Assembly (NCBI RefSeq): GCF_010183535.1 | Contig: NC_071330.1 | Location: forward strand, 1,683,217-1,747,216 | Direction of reading: 5' to 3' | Source of the DNA: Caenorhabditis remanei | Lineage: Eukaryota; Nematoda; Chromadorea; Rhabditida; Rhabditidae | Length of the DNA: 64,000 bases | Shown: positions 10,489-19,549 of the stretch, one piece after another | Layout of the letters: every line of letters begins with the position of its first letter | How positions within the stretch are numbered: the first letter of the stretch is position 1 | The notes under the pieces: model-generated | Database searches by the model: none | Seen by the model: only the letters and a program-made list of their open reading frames with translations | Told to the model about the DNA's origin: nothing | Position numbers and translations under genes: made by a program

Positions 10489-11806
10489 ATGTCAACTAAA
10501 CTGCTCATCTGTCTTTTCCTTTCGGATCTTCTGAATGCCGGTAAGTTTTTGTGAAAACATGTCCTACCGTAACCCGTTTGAGGCGCATTAGCAGAACAGC
10601 TTTCCAACAGAAGTTATTGTTGAGTCAAGTTCAAATTTCAGAGTTGAATTATTTACGGTACAATTTTTAAATATCTTACAGCACCGCTCGAAAATGCTGT
10701 TTTCAAAGAAAAATAAACATTTTTGAGAGTGTGTGTCTCGGTGTTGCTAATAGTTATAAAGAATACATTTTGTTTGGATTACAGAAATCAAAAGTAATTT
10801 TTCATTTATGCTCTTGACAACTTTTTTGTATGAAAGCAATCTGAAAAGTAATAGGTGCACTCTTTTGCACTGAAATTGGTCGGTTTATGGGAAAAATTGC
10901 TTTTTAACTCAGAATAGTGCGCGTACAACTTTTTTTTAAAATCTATACACCTCATAAACAACGAGTGAGTCCGTGAGACACTTACTAATAGTAAATTGCA
11001 CATTTTCAATTTAAAAAAAACTGAGAATTCTCTGCAACTAGTAGAAATATTAATATTTTCGGGGATAATCTAGCTTATATAGGTTTCAAAGATTAAAAAT
11101 AAATTGTTCTCACAAAGTTTGTAACATTTCAGGAGCCTCAGCTTTTCCCATATCAACTACTGCTACCCCGGAGAGCTTTGACAACGAGACGGCTTTATTC
11201 ATCAAGGAAGAACTGACAAAGATATTCAATGCCTGCGTGTCTTTTAAAGATCGCGCGGAGATGACAGGCAATACTCTGAAAGCAAAAAAGAATCTGATGG
11301 TGACTGATTTCTTATTGGAAGTTGTTCCGGAAATCATTGGCTTGTACGAGTTGCGCTCTGTTCTTGGATTTGCACCGCCGGTTTCTTGGACGCAAAGAAA
11401 GTCGGCAACTAATGAAGAGCTCGAAGCTGCTCCGACCATCGAAGCCTATTACAATTTGAGAGAACCATTTGGTTATGGATACAGCCCTAAAGGCAATATT
11501 CTAATTGAAAAATATCTGCCAACTGCTGTCGCACTCCTGAATAAGAAAATCCCGGAGATTCAAAACGTTTATCGGAAGTATTTTGAGGACAAACTGGGAA
11601 GTCTTCAAGGGAAAATCGATCGAGCAGGAGTGGATTATATGATCAAACAATATGATGATATCAATTCACGAGTTGGTGATGAAACATGGTCTTTGACAAT
11701 ATATAATAGATCAGACTGTTTTTTTATGGAAGCAGAGGAGAACACGCGTACCGAAAGTGACCGTAAACGCTTTTGGAAACTTATTGAATCAATCGCAGAA
11801 AACTGA
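10489..11806 (+). CDS. Secreted protein, 52-nt-signal-exon family (member D)
   Basis: Exon 1 (10489-10540, 52 nt) encodes MSTKLLICLFLSDLLNA. Exon 2 (11133-11806) follows ATTTCAG in phase 1; the product is 241 residues. The mature part has IIGLYELRSVLGFAPPVSW, very close to the minus-strand member A (ELRSVLGFAPSVPW) despite its first exon matching member C. Other blocks are APTIEAYYNLRE, NVYRKYFEDKLGSLQGKIDR and YNRSDCFF. The family cysteines and a hydrophilic C-terminal extension are present. It is in tandem with member C. Confidence 0.75.
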
Positions 11807-12262
11807 AACCTATCAAACAGATAATATTGAAAACATGATGAGAGTGTATCTTTTTTTGTGATTCCCTGCTTTTTAAATTTCTATTTATTTCATTTATTTC
11901 AAACATAAAGTTATTTCTATCAGTTTCCTGTTTTCGCTAGAGTCGTGAGGTAAATCTCTTCCTTTCTGTCCCAAAAACCTTCCTCATCTTTGGGATGTCC
12001 GACCGCGAACGCGCTTAAATCCGCGTTGGCAATCTTCCACGCACAGTTCGATTTCCTCTTCCACGCAATTTCCAACACTCGTGGAAGCCTCATTCCTCTG
12101 GCGATTTCTTCGTTTCACATTCGATCGAGTCTCCATCCTCCTCTGTGCTACATCTACTTTCCTCTGTTCAATCAGTGTCCACGCTTCACACTCGTATAAA
12201 AGACAGGTAACACAATTTATGCAGGTAAGAGTCTCCCTTTCAGACGGGACGCTGCTTTTCTA

Positions 12263-12684
12263 CAGTACCGTGCGAAAAGAAACAAACTTTGGCCATTTTC
12301 AGTTGAAACTGTCTAAATATGAGAGGGTATTACGGTATCACTGATTGTCCCACAAAGTAAGTTATGTATAAACCATACAGAACAAAGCTAGAGCTACATT
12401 TTTGTAGTTGACAACTATTTTGTACGGGCACTCCCTAGAGAGTTATGATAGTTTTCAGGAGGTAGCTCACAAATCGAGGGAGAAATTACTTTGTAGATAT
12501 GTAACTTGCTAGGGATTGACCGTACAAAAAAGTTGTCAACTACAAAAATGAAGCTCTACTTTTGTTCTGTATGGTTTATACATATTTCACTTGGTGGGAC
12601 AATCAGTGATACCGTGACACCCTCTCAAAGTTGATAATTTTCAACTGAAAAAGGCAAAATGGTATATCTTACTGCACTGTACTG
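12263..12684. mobile_element. Mariner-type palindromic MITE, TA target
   Basis: The element runs from CAGTACCGTGCG to GCACTGTACTG with TA on both sides (12261-12262 and 12685-12686), the target of Tc1/mariner transposases. The arms contain CATTTTCAGTTGAAA, the TGTCCCACAAAGTAAGTTATG block and complements. No coding capacity is seen. The track's short open frames here are incidental. Confidence 0.7.
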
Positions 12685-13034
12685 TATCTGTCAGGAATTA
12701 TCGGTGCTAAATGAAACCGTGGTATGTTGTTTCTATTTGGCGTTGTATTCCAGTAATGCTTGGATTGAAAAAGACGTTGCATCCGAGGTATGTGAAGTTT
12801 ACGAAAAGCGTCACTTTTTTCCCTCTCATGTTTCGTGGTAACTGTAGGTACGTCAGTCATGGCGACTGTAGTACAATTCCTAATAAAAAATACGCTGACT
12901 CAACAGAAACTGTTACATTTTGCTTTTTCTGTGTCTCTCATGCTCTTTTCTCTCTCAATTCTTCTTCCTCCTTCACTTCCTTTATTTCTCCCTCTGAGCG
13001 CCTTCTGTTTGGTGCTCTAAAACATGCTACCTCA

Positions 13035-13101
13035 ATGATTTTTCTAAAATTATTACTATTTTATAATTTCTGGTGTTGCGGGGCCAATGAAGATGTTACT
13101 G
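13035..13101 (+). CDS. Signal-peptide first exon (copy 2)
   Basis: A 67-nt exon identical in length and phase to 5260-5326 encodes MIFLKLLLFYNFWCCGANE and ends at GTAAGTGTA. About 130 bp upstream and parts of the following intron (TTTCTTTATGTTT, GTGTCGAG...CCTCAAG) are also shared with the first copy. I could not identify the partner exons. The saposin-like pieces at 13772 begin with their own hydrophobic segment. Confidence 0.5.
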
Positions 13102-13771
13102 GTAAGTGTATATTTTTGTGAGATCTAAGGCTTTTCCAGAAAAATTGGTTTAATTCACTTTTTAGTTTTGAAATGACTTACTAGGGAATGAGCCAGAAAT
13201 ATTTTGGAGATCTGGGTCGAACTATATACCGATGTAAAGCTGAAAACGTGCTCTTTTCAAATATGTATTCACATTTTGCAGAACGATTTTGTGAAAAAAG
13301 TTATTCAGGTTTTTGTGAGACAACCGTCCCGTTTGTAAACTACCCAGAAACTTAGTCGTGTCGAGTAGCCTCAAGTTTTCTGATTTTGATGTAGTTTTTG
13401 TATAGTGGAAGCATGAATCACTTTGTGTAATTTAAACATCGCAAAGAAGACTATTGCATTATTAAAAATTGTTTCTTTATGTTTTTTTTTAGCTTTCCAA
13501 TTCGAAATTGTTTCCTACTGATAAATCATTCGACCGGCCTTATGTACAAGTTTTGCATGTGTGTCCAGAAACGTAAGTCAGGAAGTTTGTATCATTGAAA
13601 AAGTCTCCGTTACAGCGTCCAACGACAATGGGATTGCTCGGCGTGCACAAATTTTCTCCGAATTTCTGCCAAGGTGAACACTATCCTCGATTAAATTTAA
13701 CTTGAACATTAATATTTCCTGATATTCAACAACTACTAGGATACAGTAGTCTCAGCGGTCCATCTCTTGCC

Positions 13772-14121
13772 AGCAACCACATTTATTCTCTATTCATTCT
13801 ATTTCTGGCTCCATTTGTATCTTCATCGCTACCACCTTGTGAAAAGTGTGAAGAGCACAAAATTTTCATCGGCTCGGTAAGTTTACTTTTTTTCCAATTT
13901 CTAGCAATCTATAGTATGAATACTTTGTTTAGGAAGTCGAACAACTTCTCAATGGGATCAGCGCCTTCAAAGAAAGAGTTTGCGGATATACAAAGGATCC
14001 CGATTCGTGCAACAAAGTTCTGAACTTGATCAAGAACTGCACTCATTTTCCCAAGGTTAACACTATCCGCTATTAAATTTAACTGGAACATCAATATTTC
14101 CAGATCTTCCATAATTACTGA
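13772..14121 (+). pseudogene. Saposin-like gene fragment lacking a start codon
   Basis: Segments 13772-13876, 13933-14055 and 14104-14121 splice in phase 0. They read as a hydrophobic leader (SLFILFLAPFVSSS), then CEKC, then VCGYTKDPDSCNKV, ending in IFHNY and a stop. The C-x2-C and C-x8-C pairs and the intron position match the saposin-like gene at 7103. No in-frame ATG precedes the leader, and the third cysteine pair is missing. The flanking 13600-13735 looks like a decayed duplicate of the exon 2/intron boundary. Probably a pseudogene, or a gene whose first exon I cannot see. Confidence 0.45.
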
Positions 14122-14152
14122 GACACTGAAGTTCTCATCGATTCCTTCTGCA

Positions 14153-14631
14153 GATCTTCAAACCGATACAAATCACTGTCACTGATAATAAACCATCTCT
14201 AACTCAGTCTTCTATTCTTCCAAACTCTCGAGCTAAAGAAAGAGTAGGCGGATCCCTGCCCCTTCTTTCTCTCAAAATGGTGACACCACACTTCAAGATC
14301 AGTGGACGACTGATTCCTCAGGCCAAACGAAGAGTACGGGAGCGCGCCGAGGAAGAGCATGCATCAGCTGACGAACTGAAGACCTATAGTTCCGAGGAAA
14401 CTCTCGATGTAACCACTGACATTTTGGATCTTCTGGATTCGCTCAAGCCAACTACAACAAGATATATAAAGACTACCGTTCTTACTTGGACAGTCAAAAC
14501 TTCGCGGATTGCGCTTCCTCTATGAGCTAGGACGGAATCGCCTCATCAAAATCGATTCTTCAAACGCTGAACTTCTTCCAGAACCCGATGAATTTCAGAA
14601 TTCTACTGACAAGGATCCCTGGCAAGCATGA
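14153..14631 (+). pseudogene. Unrecognised coding fragment with an apparent frameshift
   Basis: After CTTCTGCAG the frame is open for about 124 residues, including HFKISGRLIPQAKRRVRERA and VTTDILDLLDSLKPTTTRYI, to a stop at 14525. In the next frame the sequence continues as RFLYELGRNRLIKIDSSNAE and EPDEFQNSTDKDPWQA to a stop at about 14631. The two frames read like one protein broken by an indel near 14465. It may be a host pseudogene or a piece of a mobile element; I do not recognise it. Confidence 0.35.
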
Positions 14632-14945
14632 TTGTTTCAACAAAACATCGAATTGATATATTTATCTATATTTTTTATTTAAGATAGCGACCGTCGATTT
14701 TTCTTACTCTGTATGTCGAGCATGAAGAATAATTTTTGATGAAGGTTTCCCTTTATTTTCTTTTATGTATCTTGTTTCATTATAGCTGAACTTTAAAAAG
14801 AGATCCTAAGCTAGGTTTTTTATTTCAGATTTTCAGAAATATCGAAGCCGTTTGCTTCTTGTGGCCAGTGCTGGTCGAACTTTTTGTTTCAATGTTTCTA
14901 GACGTTCTTCACCCGGCGATTATTCTTAAGGTTTTCTATATAATT

Positions 14946-15080
14946 TGTTTAGAATTGCATTCGGTTTTTATTTCGTGACCTAGAAACACAAAAGGAAAAA
15001 GTTCGGTCAGCGCGCTGACAAGTTTAAATTGAGTCTGTTTTCTTTCTGAAAATTCGCGGTCTGGAAATTTTCCCTTGGTT
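14946..15080. repeat. Direct repeat, copy 1 (also 16568-16700)
   Basis: About 130 bp from GCATTCGGTTTTTATTTCGT to GGAAATTTTCCCTTG recurs almost unchanged at 16568-16700 in the same orientation. Copy 1 is the last coding segment and 3' flank of the minus-strand gene ending at 15007. Copy 2 lies upstream of that gene's first exon. Confidence 0.75.
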
Positions 15081-16373
15081 TGGAAATTTTCCCCGCTGAG
15101 GAGACCAGATTGAAGAGAGACTCCATTGATAATACGGGCAAAGGCGGTTGAACGATCGAGAAGGGATAGAAGGTTGTCGGGGCTGAAAAAGGGAAGAGCT
15201 AGGTACTTCTTCATGCTATACCCCGTCTACTCACCATTTCTCGAACTCTTCGATTCCATGGTGTGATGAGTGGTTGGTCTCAATAGTAGATGTCGCCATT
15301 GAAATCTGTCAGCGCTAGTCCATGACCTGAAACTTCTTCTTGTTTCACAAGGGAAGTCTTTGGAGACGCCACTTTCAAACGACCTATAAATTTGGCTATA
15401 GGTGTTTCCGAGCACGTGGAGTCCATTTCTGCAGTCAAAACCTGCTAAATGTCTCTGTTGGCCGAGTTATGAGCTCTCAAACTTCTCATGTGGATAAGCT
15501 TTTTCACATGGAATTCCAAATCAACAAGCAGTATACGCAATATATTCTTAATTTTGCGACGTACAAGCACAGGTAAACCGCTGGGGAACACAAATGGAAC
15601 CGCGCGGTGGCGTATATACCGCCGATTTGGAATTCCATGTGAAATGGCTTAACGGAATGAAAAGTTTGAGAGCTCATAACTCGGCTCGCAGAGACATTTA
15701 GCAGTTTTTGACTGCAGAAATGGACTCCTCGTGGTCGAAAATACCGATAACCAAATTTATGGATCGTTTGAAAGTGGCGTCTCCAAAGACTTCCCTTGTC
15801 AGATGTAAATTTATCATTTTCTGAGGCCTAGAATAGCGGAGCGTGAGGGCTTTCGGCGTCACAGCATAGTAGCGCGGAATCCGGAAAATTCTAAAAAACT
15901 ACATATACGGGCAGCTAGTTGACACTGAGTCATATTTTTCTAGGCACCTTGCCAACCCGTGTTCAAAATAGCGCCCAACCTTTCGCTACGCAGAGATTTT
16001 GTTAAAAACACAGGGGTGCAAAACCCAAGGTAACGTAAACGCGCTCCGTCTCACAGCGGTTGGCACCGTGCCAAAAACAGAGTTGGCTGAGTGCCAAGTT
16101 CAAGTTTAGCGTGTGTTTGTCTTATCTTTCAATAACAAACGCGACGCACACGCATCGCGACTCGGCCGGTAAATTCAAAACTTTTCGTTGTGGACCTTAC
16201 GCCTCGCACCTCTGTGCTGAAATTTACAATTTCATATAGTTCCTGAAAAAAAAGAGGAGCAACTCACCTTGTACCACTTGATATCCAAAGGCAACCATCA
16301 GGAAGTAGACGTATAGGGCGAGGAACACCTTCCGCGGATCGCGAAGAACTGCCGACAGTTTCTTTCTAGCCAT
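15007..16373 (-). CDS. Small single-pass membrane or secreted protein, two exons
   Basis: Exon 1 (16373-16268) encodes MARKKLSAVLRDPRK followed by a hydrophobic span (VFLALYVYFLMVAFGYQVV) and a GTGAGT donor. Exon 2 (15182-15007) follows TTTTTCAG and joins in phase 1. The predicted product is 93 residues, a basic N-terminus with a signal-anchor-like helix and a polar tail ending KENRLNLNLSAR. I do not recognise it. Its intron holds the palindrome at 15347-15799 and the dispersed repeat at 16035-16200. The final 22 codons are duplicated upstream of exon 1. The alternative reading is that exon 2 is a chance frame. Confidence 0.5.
15347..15799. mobile_element. 450-bp palindromic element
   Basis: The left arm begins ACAAGGGAAGTCTTTGGAG and the right arm ends with its complement. 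Arms share CCACTTTCAAACGA..., CATTTCTGCAGTCAAAA and AACTCGGC blocks and meet around 15590. A half copy lies near 23340-23495. No open frame is credible. Confidence 0.7.
16035..16205. repeat. Dispersed 170-bp repeat, copy 1 of 4
   Basis: Hallmarks are the block AGCGGTTGGCACGGTGCC, AAGTTTAGCGTG, CTTATCTTTCAATAA and ACGCGACGCACACGCA. Other copies lie at 23825-23985, 41645-41825 (reverse) and 47985-48135. They are probably pieces of one transposon family. Confidence 0.65.
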
Positions 16374-16699
16374 TAGTCGTGATTTTTTGACAGCGCAAGT
16401 TTTTTTGAGTGAATCGGAATTTAGTACTGAATTTCTGGAGAGTAATGAAGTGAGAAAGGTGGGAGGGTCACCGGATGACACCCTAATCTATATCAGAACA
16501 ACACGTCAGAAGTTTAACTTTATTTATGCTGAACTTTAAAAGAAACTGCTGAAAAACTGCTGAACTATGCTGATTGCATTCGGTTTTCATTTCGTGACCT
16601 AGAAACACAAAAGGAAAAAGTTCGGTCAGCGCGCTGACAAGTTTAAATGGAGTCTGTTTTCTTTCTGAAAATTCGCGGTTTGGAAATTTTCCCTTGCAA

Positions 16700-17075
16700 C
16701 TGTGCTACGAAGTCGGAAGTAAAATTTTGAAAACGGAAGTAAAAAAAACACCCGGAAGTCGGCAGTGAAAAAACGCCCGGAAGTCGGAAGTGAAAAAACG
16801 CCCGGAAGTCGGAAGTTGGAAGTCGGAAGTAGATTTTTTTCGCAAAGATTCAAAAACTCCTAGAAAAAGTTCATAAAATTCGCGAAAATCAGTGGAAAAT
16901 TAGTTTTTGGCTGAAGAAAAGCCTATTTTCTGTCCTTTTAGACCATTTTTCCTTGCATTTCTGCAAAATATACTTTTCGGAAATTCCACAATTATGGAAT
17001 GACGGAAGTCGGAATTAAACATCCGAAAACGGAAGTCGGAAGTCGGAAGTCGGAAATTCCGCGCAACTGTGCTAC
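16700..17075. repeat. GGAAGTC simple array region
   Basis: Runs of CGGAAGTCGGAAGT alternate with unique AT-rich spacer. The block GCAACTGTGCTAC occurs at both edges (about 16697 and 17053). The array matches the interiors of the hAT-like elements at 28858, 45772 and 60476. The right edge (GGAAATTCCGCGCAACTGTG) looks like that family's terminus, so this is probably a degraded member. Confidence 0.55.
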
Positions 17076-17149
17076 ACTGTAATGCTCTTCTACTCAATTA
17101 TTTTCTGATTTTTTAGGGTTTTTCGTGAAAAAATCATTTTTTGTTTTTT

Positions 17150-17400
17150 TCAGATTCTTATACTTCTGAAAATTCTAAGTTATTTTTCTTATTGACGCGA
17201 ATGCAAAAAATCGCTCTAATCGCCGCAATTCCCGTTCTCCTGACTCAAAAGGTGGAACAGTTTTTCCGCACGACCGTGTAGTCCTCTCGGACAAGATTTA
17301 AAAAATTTCGTCGTTTTTTTTCTGTTTTTTCGCGGTATAAATTCAAAAAAAACTACAAAAAAAAAGTGAGTAATCCGAGAGGACTACACGGCCGCGCGAA
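17150..17400. repeat. Inverted-repeat element with GTGTAGTCCTCTCGGA arms
   Basis: CCGTGTAGTCCTCTCGGACA near 17270 is mirrored by CCGAGAGGACTACACGGCC near 17375. The preceding 110 bp is related to 32210-32350, which carries only the left arm. Confidence 0.55.
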
Positions 17401-17574
17401 AAAAATGGATTTTTTACGAAAAAAAAAACTTTAAAAAGCCATTTTCTGGTATCGCGCTCTACTGAAACTGAAAATAATTGCGTAGAAGAAGATTGCAGTG
17501 GAGCGCGGTTGCAAGAATTGTTTTTTTTTCTGAATAAGCAATCGCGCTCTATTGCTAATACAGTTTCCTTTCAG

Positions 17575-17808
17575 AGATCTCAGCATTCGTGTCTCTTCGT
17601 ACAAGGACTCCTGTTCCTTCAACGCTTCCAACATTCATCGATAAAAAGTTTATGAAGATCGCCAAGAGCTGTATGACCACAAAAGAGCACATGCTAAAAG
17701 GCCAGATGGCTCCATCAATGAATCTGAAGCTGCTGAAGCTGAAACAAGAAATAAAATAGTTCGAACCTTTTTACAGATTCTTTATTACAAAATGCGAAAA
17801 AGTGGGTG
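17575..17808 (+). CDS. Possible terminal coding exon, frame ambiguous
   Basis: A TTTCCTTTCAG acceptor precedes a stretch open in two frames. One reads EISAFVSLRTRTPVPSTL and onward without interruption to a stop at 17759. The other reads DLSIRVSSYKDSCSFNAS, meets a TAA near 17640, then continues YEDRQELYDHKRAHAKRPDG with GSINESEAAEAETRNK to about 17808 and has more protein-like composition. It is convergent with the annexin gene. I cannot decide between a real last exon and a decayed one, and I do not recognise the protein. Confidence 0.3.
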
Positions 17809-17902
17809 TGAACATTAAAATACATTTGTAGTTAGGAATGCAATTAATATAAAAGTGAACATAATAAAGCTTGTTCCGGGTGTCGTCAATCCGCGCCCAT
17901 CT

Positions 17903-19311
17903 CTAATGAGCAATAGCATGGTTTCCGTTGATGATGGCGAGAAGAGCGTCACGGTAGGCTCCCGACGTGTCTCCCTTGACCATGTCGGCGAGACTCTTCG
18001 AGTAGAGCTCAGCGAACTCGGTCTTGATGAGCTCCAAATCGACCTCCGAGCGAGTGACGAGCACACGGATCAAGTCGTTGTCACGAGTGCCGAGTCCCTT
18101 CATGGATCCGTGAAGTTGTTGAGCGAAAAACTTTTGCTTGTCAGAAGCGGCACGAACGATAGTCAGGTACGACTTCTGGAGATCTCCCGAGAACTCCTTC
18201 TCAATGCTCTTCTCGATGGTTCCACCAGCGAGCTCCTGGAAGTAGGCGAACACCTTGCGGAGCTGGTATTGGTTTTGGGTGGCAAGAATGTGAAGGAAGT
18301 GGGTTCCGTCCTTTTTGGCGAGCTTGGCCTTTCCGTCGGCGAAGAGACGAACGGCGTCCTGGAAAATGGAAAAAAATAGAAATCTTAAAGGAAATATTGG
18401 AGATTTTCAGATATTTTATGGGAAAACTGGTAAATTTCATGTTTTTCAAGCAGAAAAGATAATTTAAACTGAAAAATGCTCGTTTTTTGCTTAAAAACAA
18501 CTCAAAAAACCTTTTTTCAGTCTAGAATCAGCGAATTTGTGAAGAAACAAATGTTTTCAGCGCAAAACAACGAATTCTAAGCACTTTCATGGAGTAAAAA
18601 GTGGCATTTTTGCAACAAAATAGTTGTTTTCGGTTACAAAAACCAATAATTCCCAGTTTTTATAAAAGCAAGCCCTATTTTCAGCAATTTTTGATAAAAA
18701 TTTAATATTTAGGCTATTTTCTAGCGTAAAACTGAGATTTTGTGCTGAAAAAAACTAGTTTTTGCCATTTTCAACTCGATTTTCAGCGTTTTACTTACAT
18801 CCTTAGCCAAAGCATCGTTGGTATCGTGGGATCCGTCTTTGGATCCAGTGACCAAGCTAACAAGCAAGTCACGGAACTCTCCAGAAGTGTCTCCAGCGAT
18901 GTCGGCCTCAAGGGCCTTTCCGAACTCCTTCTCGTAGGTGACACGGATAGCACGAAGCTGATCGACGGTTCTCGAGCAGAGAATCTCAATGAGAACAGCC
19001 TCATCGGTTCCCAATCCCTTCATGGCGGCCTTCAGTTGCTTGACGTCGTAGTCCAATGGAGTTTCCATCAAAGCGAAGATAGTCTTCTCCAAATCTCCAG
19101 AGAACTTTTTGTCGAGCGCGGCGATGATGTCCTTGCCGTATTTGAGCTTGTATGGCTCGCGGAGAAGTTGCCGTTGAGCGTTGGAGATCGAGGTGAGCAC
19201 CTGGACGACGGCGTCCTTGTCTCCGGCGCGGAGAGCGCGGTCGATCTTCTCAGCGAAGATTGGAGCGTTGAACTCCTTGTTGTCGACGATGGTTGCGTAT
19301 GGGGAAGTCAT
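17903..19311 (-). CDS. nex-1: Annexin
   Basis: Two coding exons, 19311-18799 and 18358-17903, joined in phase 0, encode 322 residues, the usual annexin core length. Four annexin repeats occur at roughly residues 15-80, 87-152, 170-238 and 246-311. The calcium-coordinating GxGT loops are intact in repeats 2 and 4 (MKGLGTDEAVL and MKGLGTRDNDL) and lost in repeats 1 and 3. Annexins bind acidic phospholipids in the presence of calcium at membranes. The N-terminus MTSPYATIVDN and overall sequence look like Caenorhabditis NEX-1; the symbol is assigned by recall, not by search. A TTTCAG acceptor lies one base before the ATG, typical of SL trans-splicing. Confidence 0.9.
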
Positions 19312-19549
19312 TCTGAAAGAAACGAATTGATTAATTTGAGATTTGAAGAGCATGATGAGAGAAAATACGGAAATTAAGACGATTTTCAGTGAAAAAAGTA
19401 GGAAAATAAGCATTTTCCGTGGAAAATAGAAGAAAATTGATACATTTGAACTGGATTTAAGGAGAAAATCCTATTTTTCAGCAGGAAAATCAAAAGATAT
19501 GCAAAAACTGATCGGTTTCTAGGGAAATTAAAGAAAAGAGGCGAAATTC

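Noticed and set aside
17855..18379. Long plus-strand open frames (also 18742-19377) opposite the annexin
   Set aside because: They are antisense shadows of the GC-rich annexin exons; the minus strand has the annexin repeats and splice sites.
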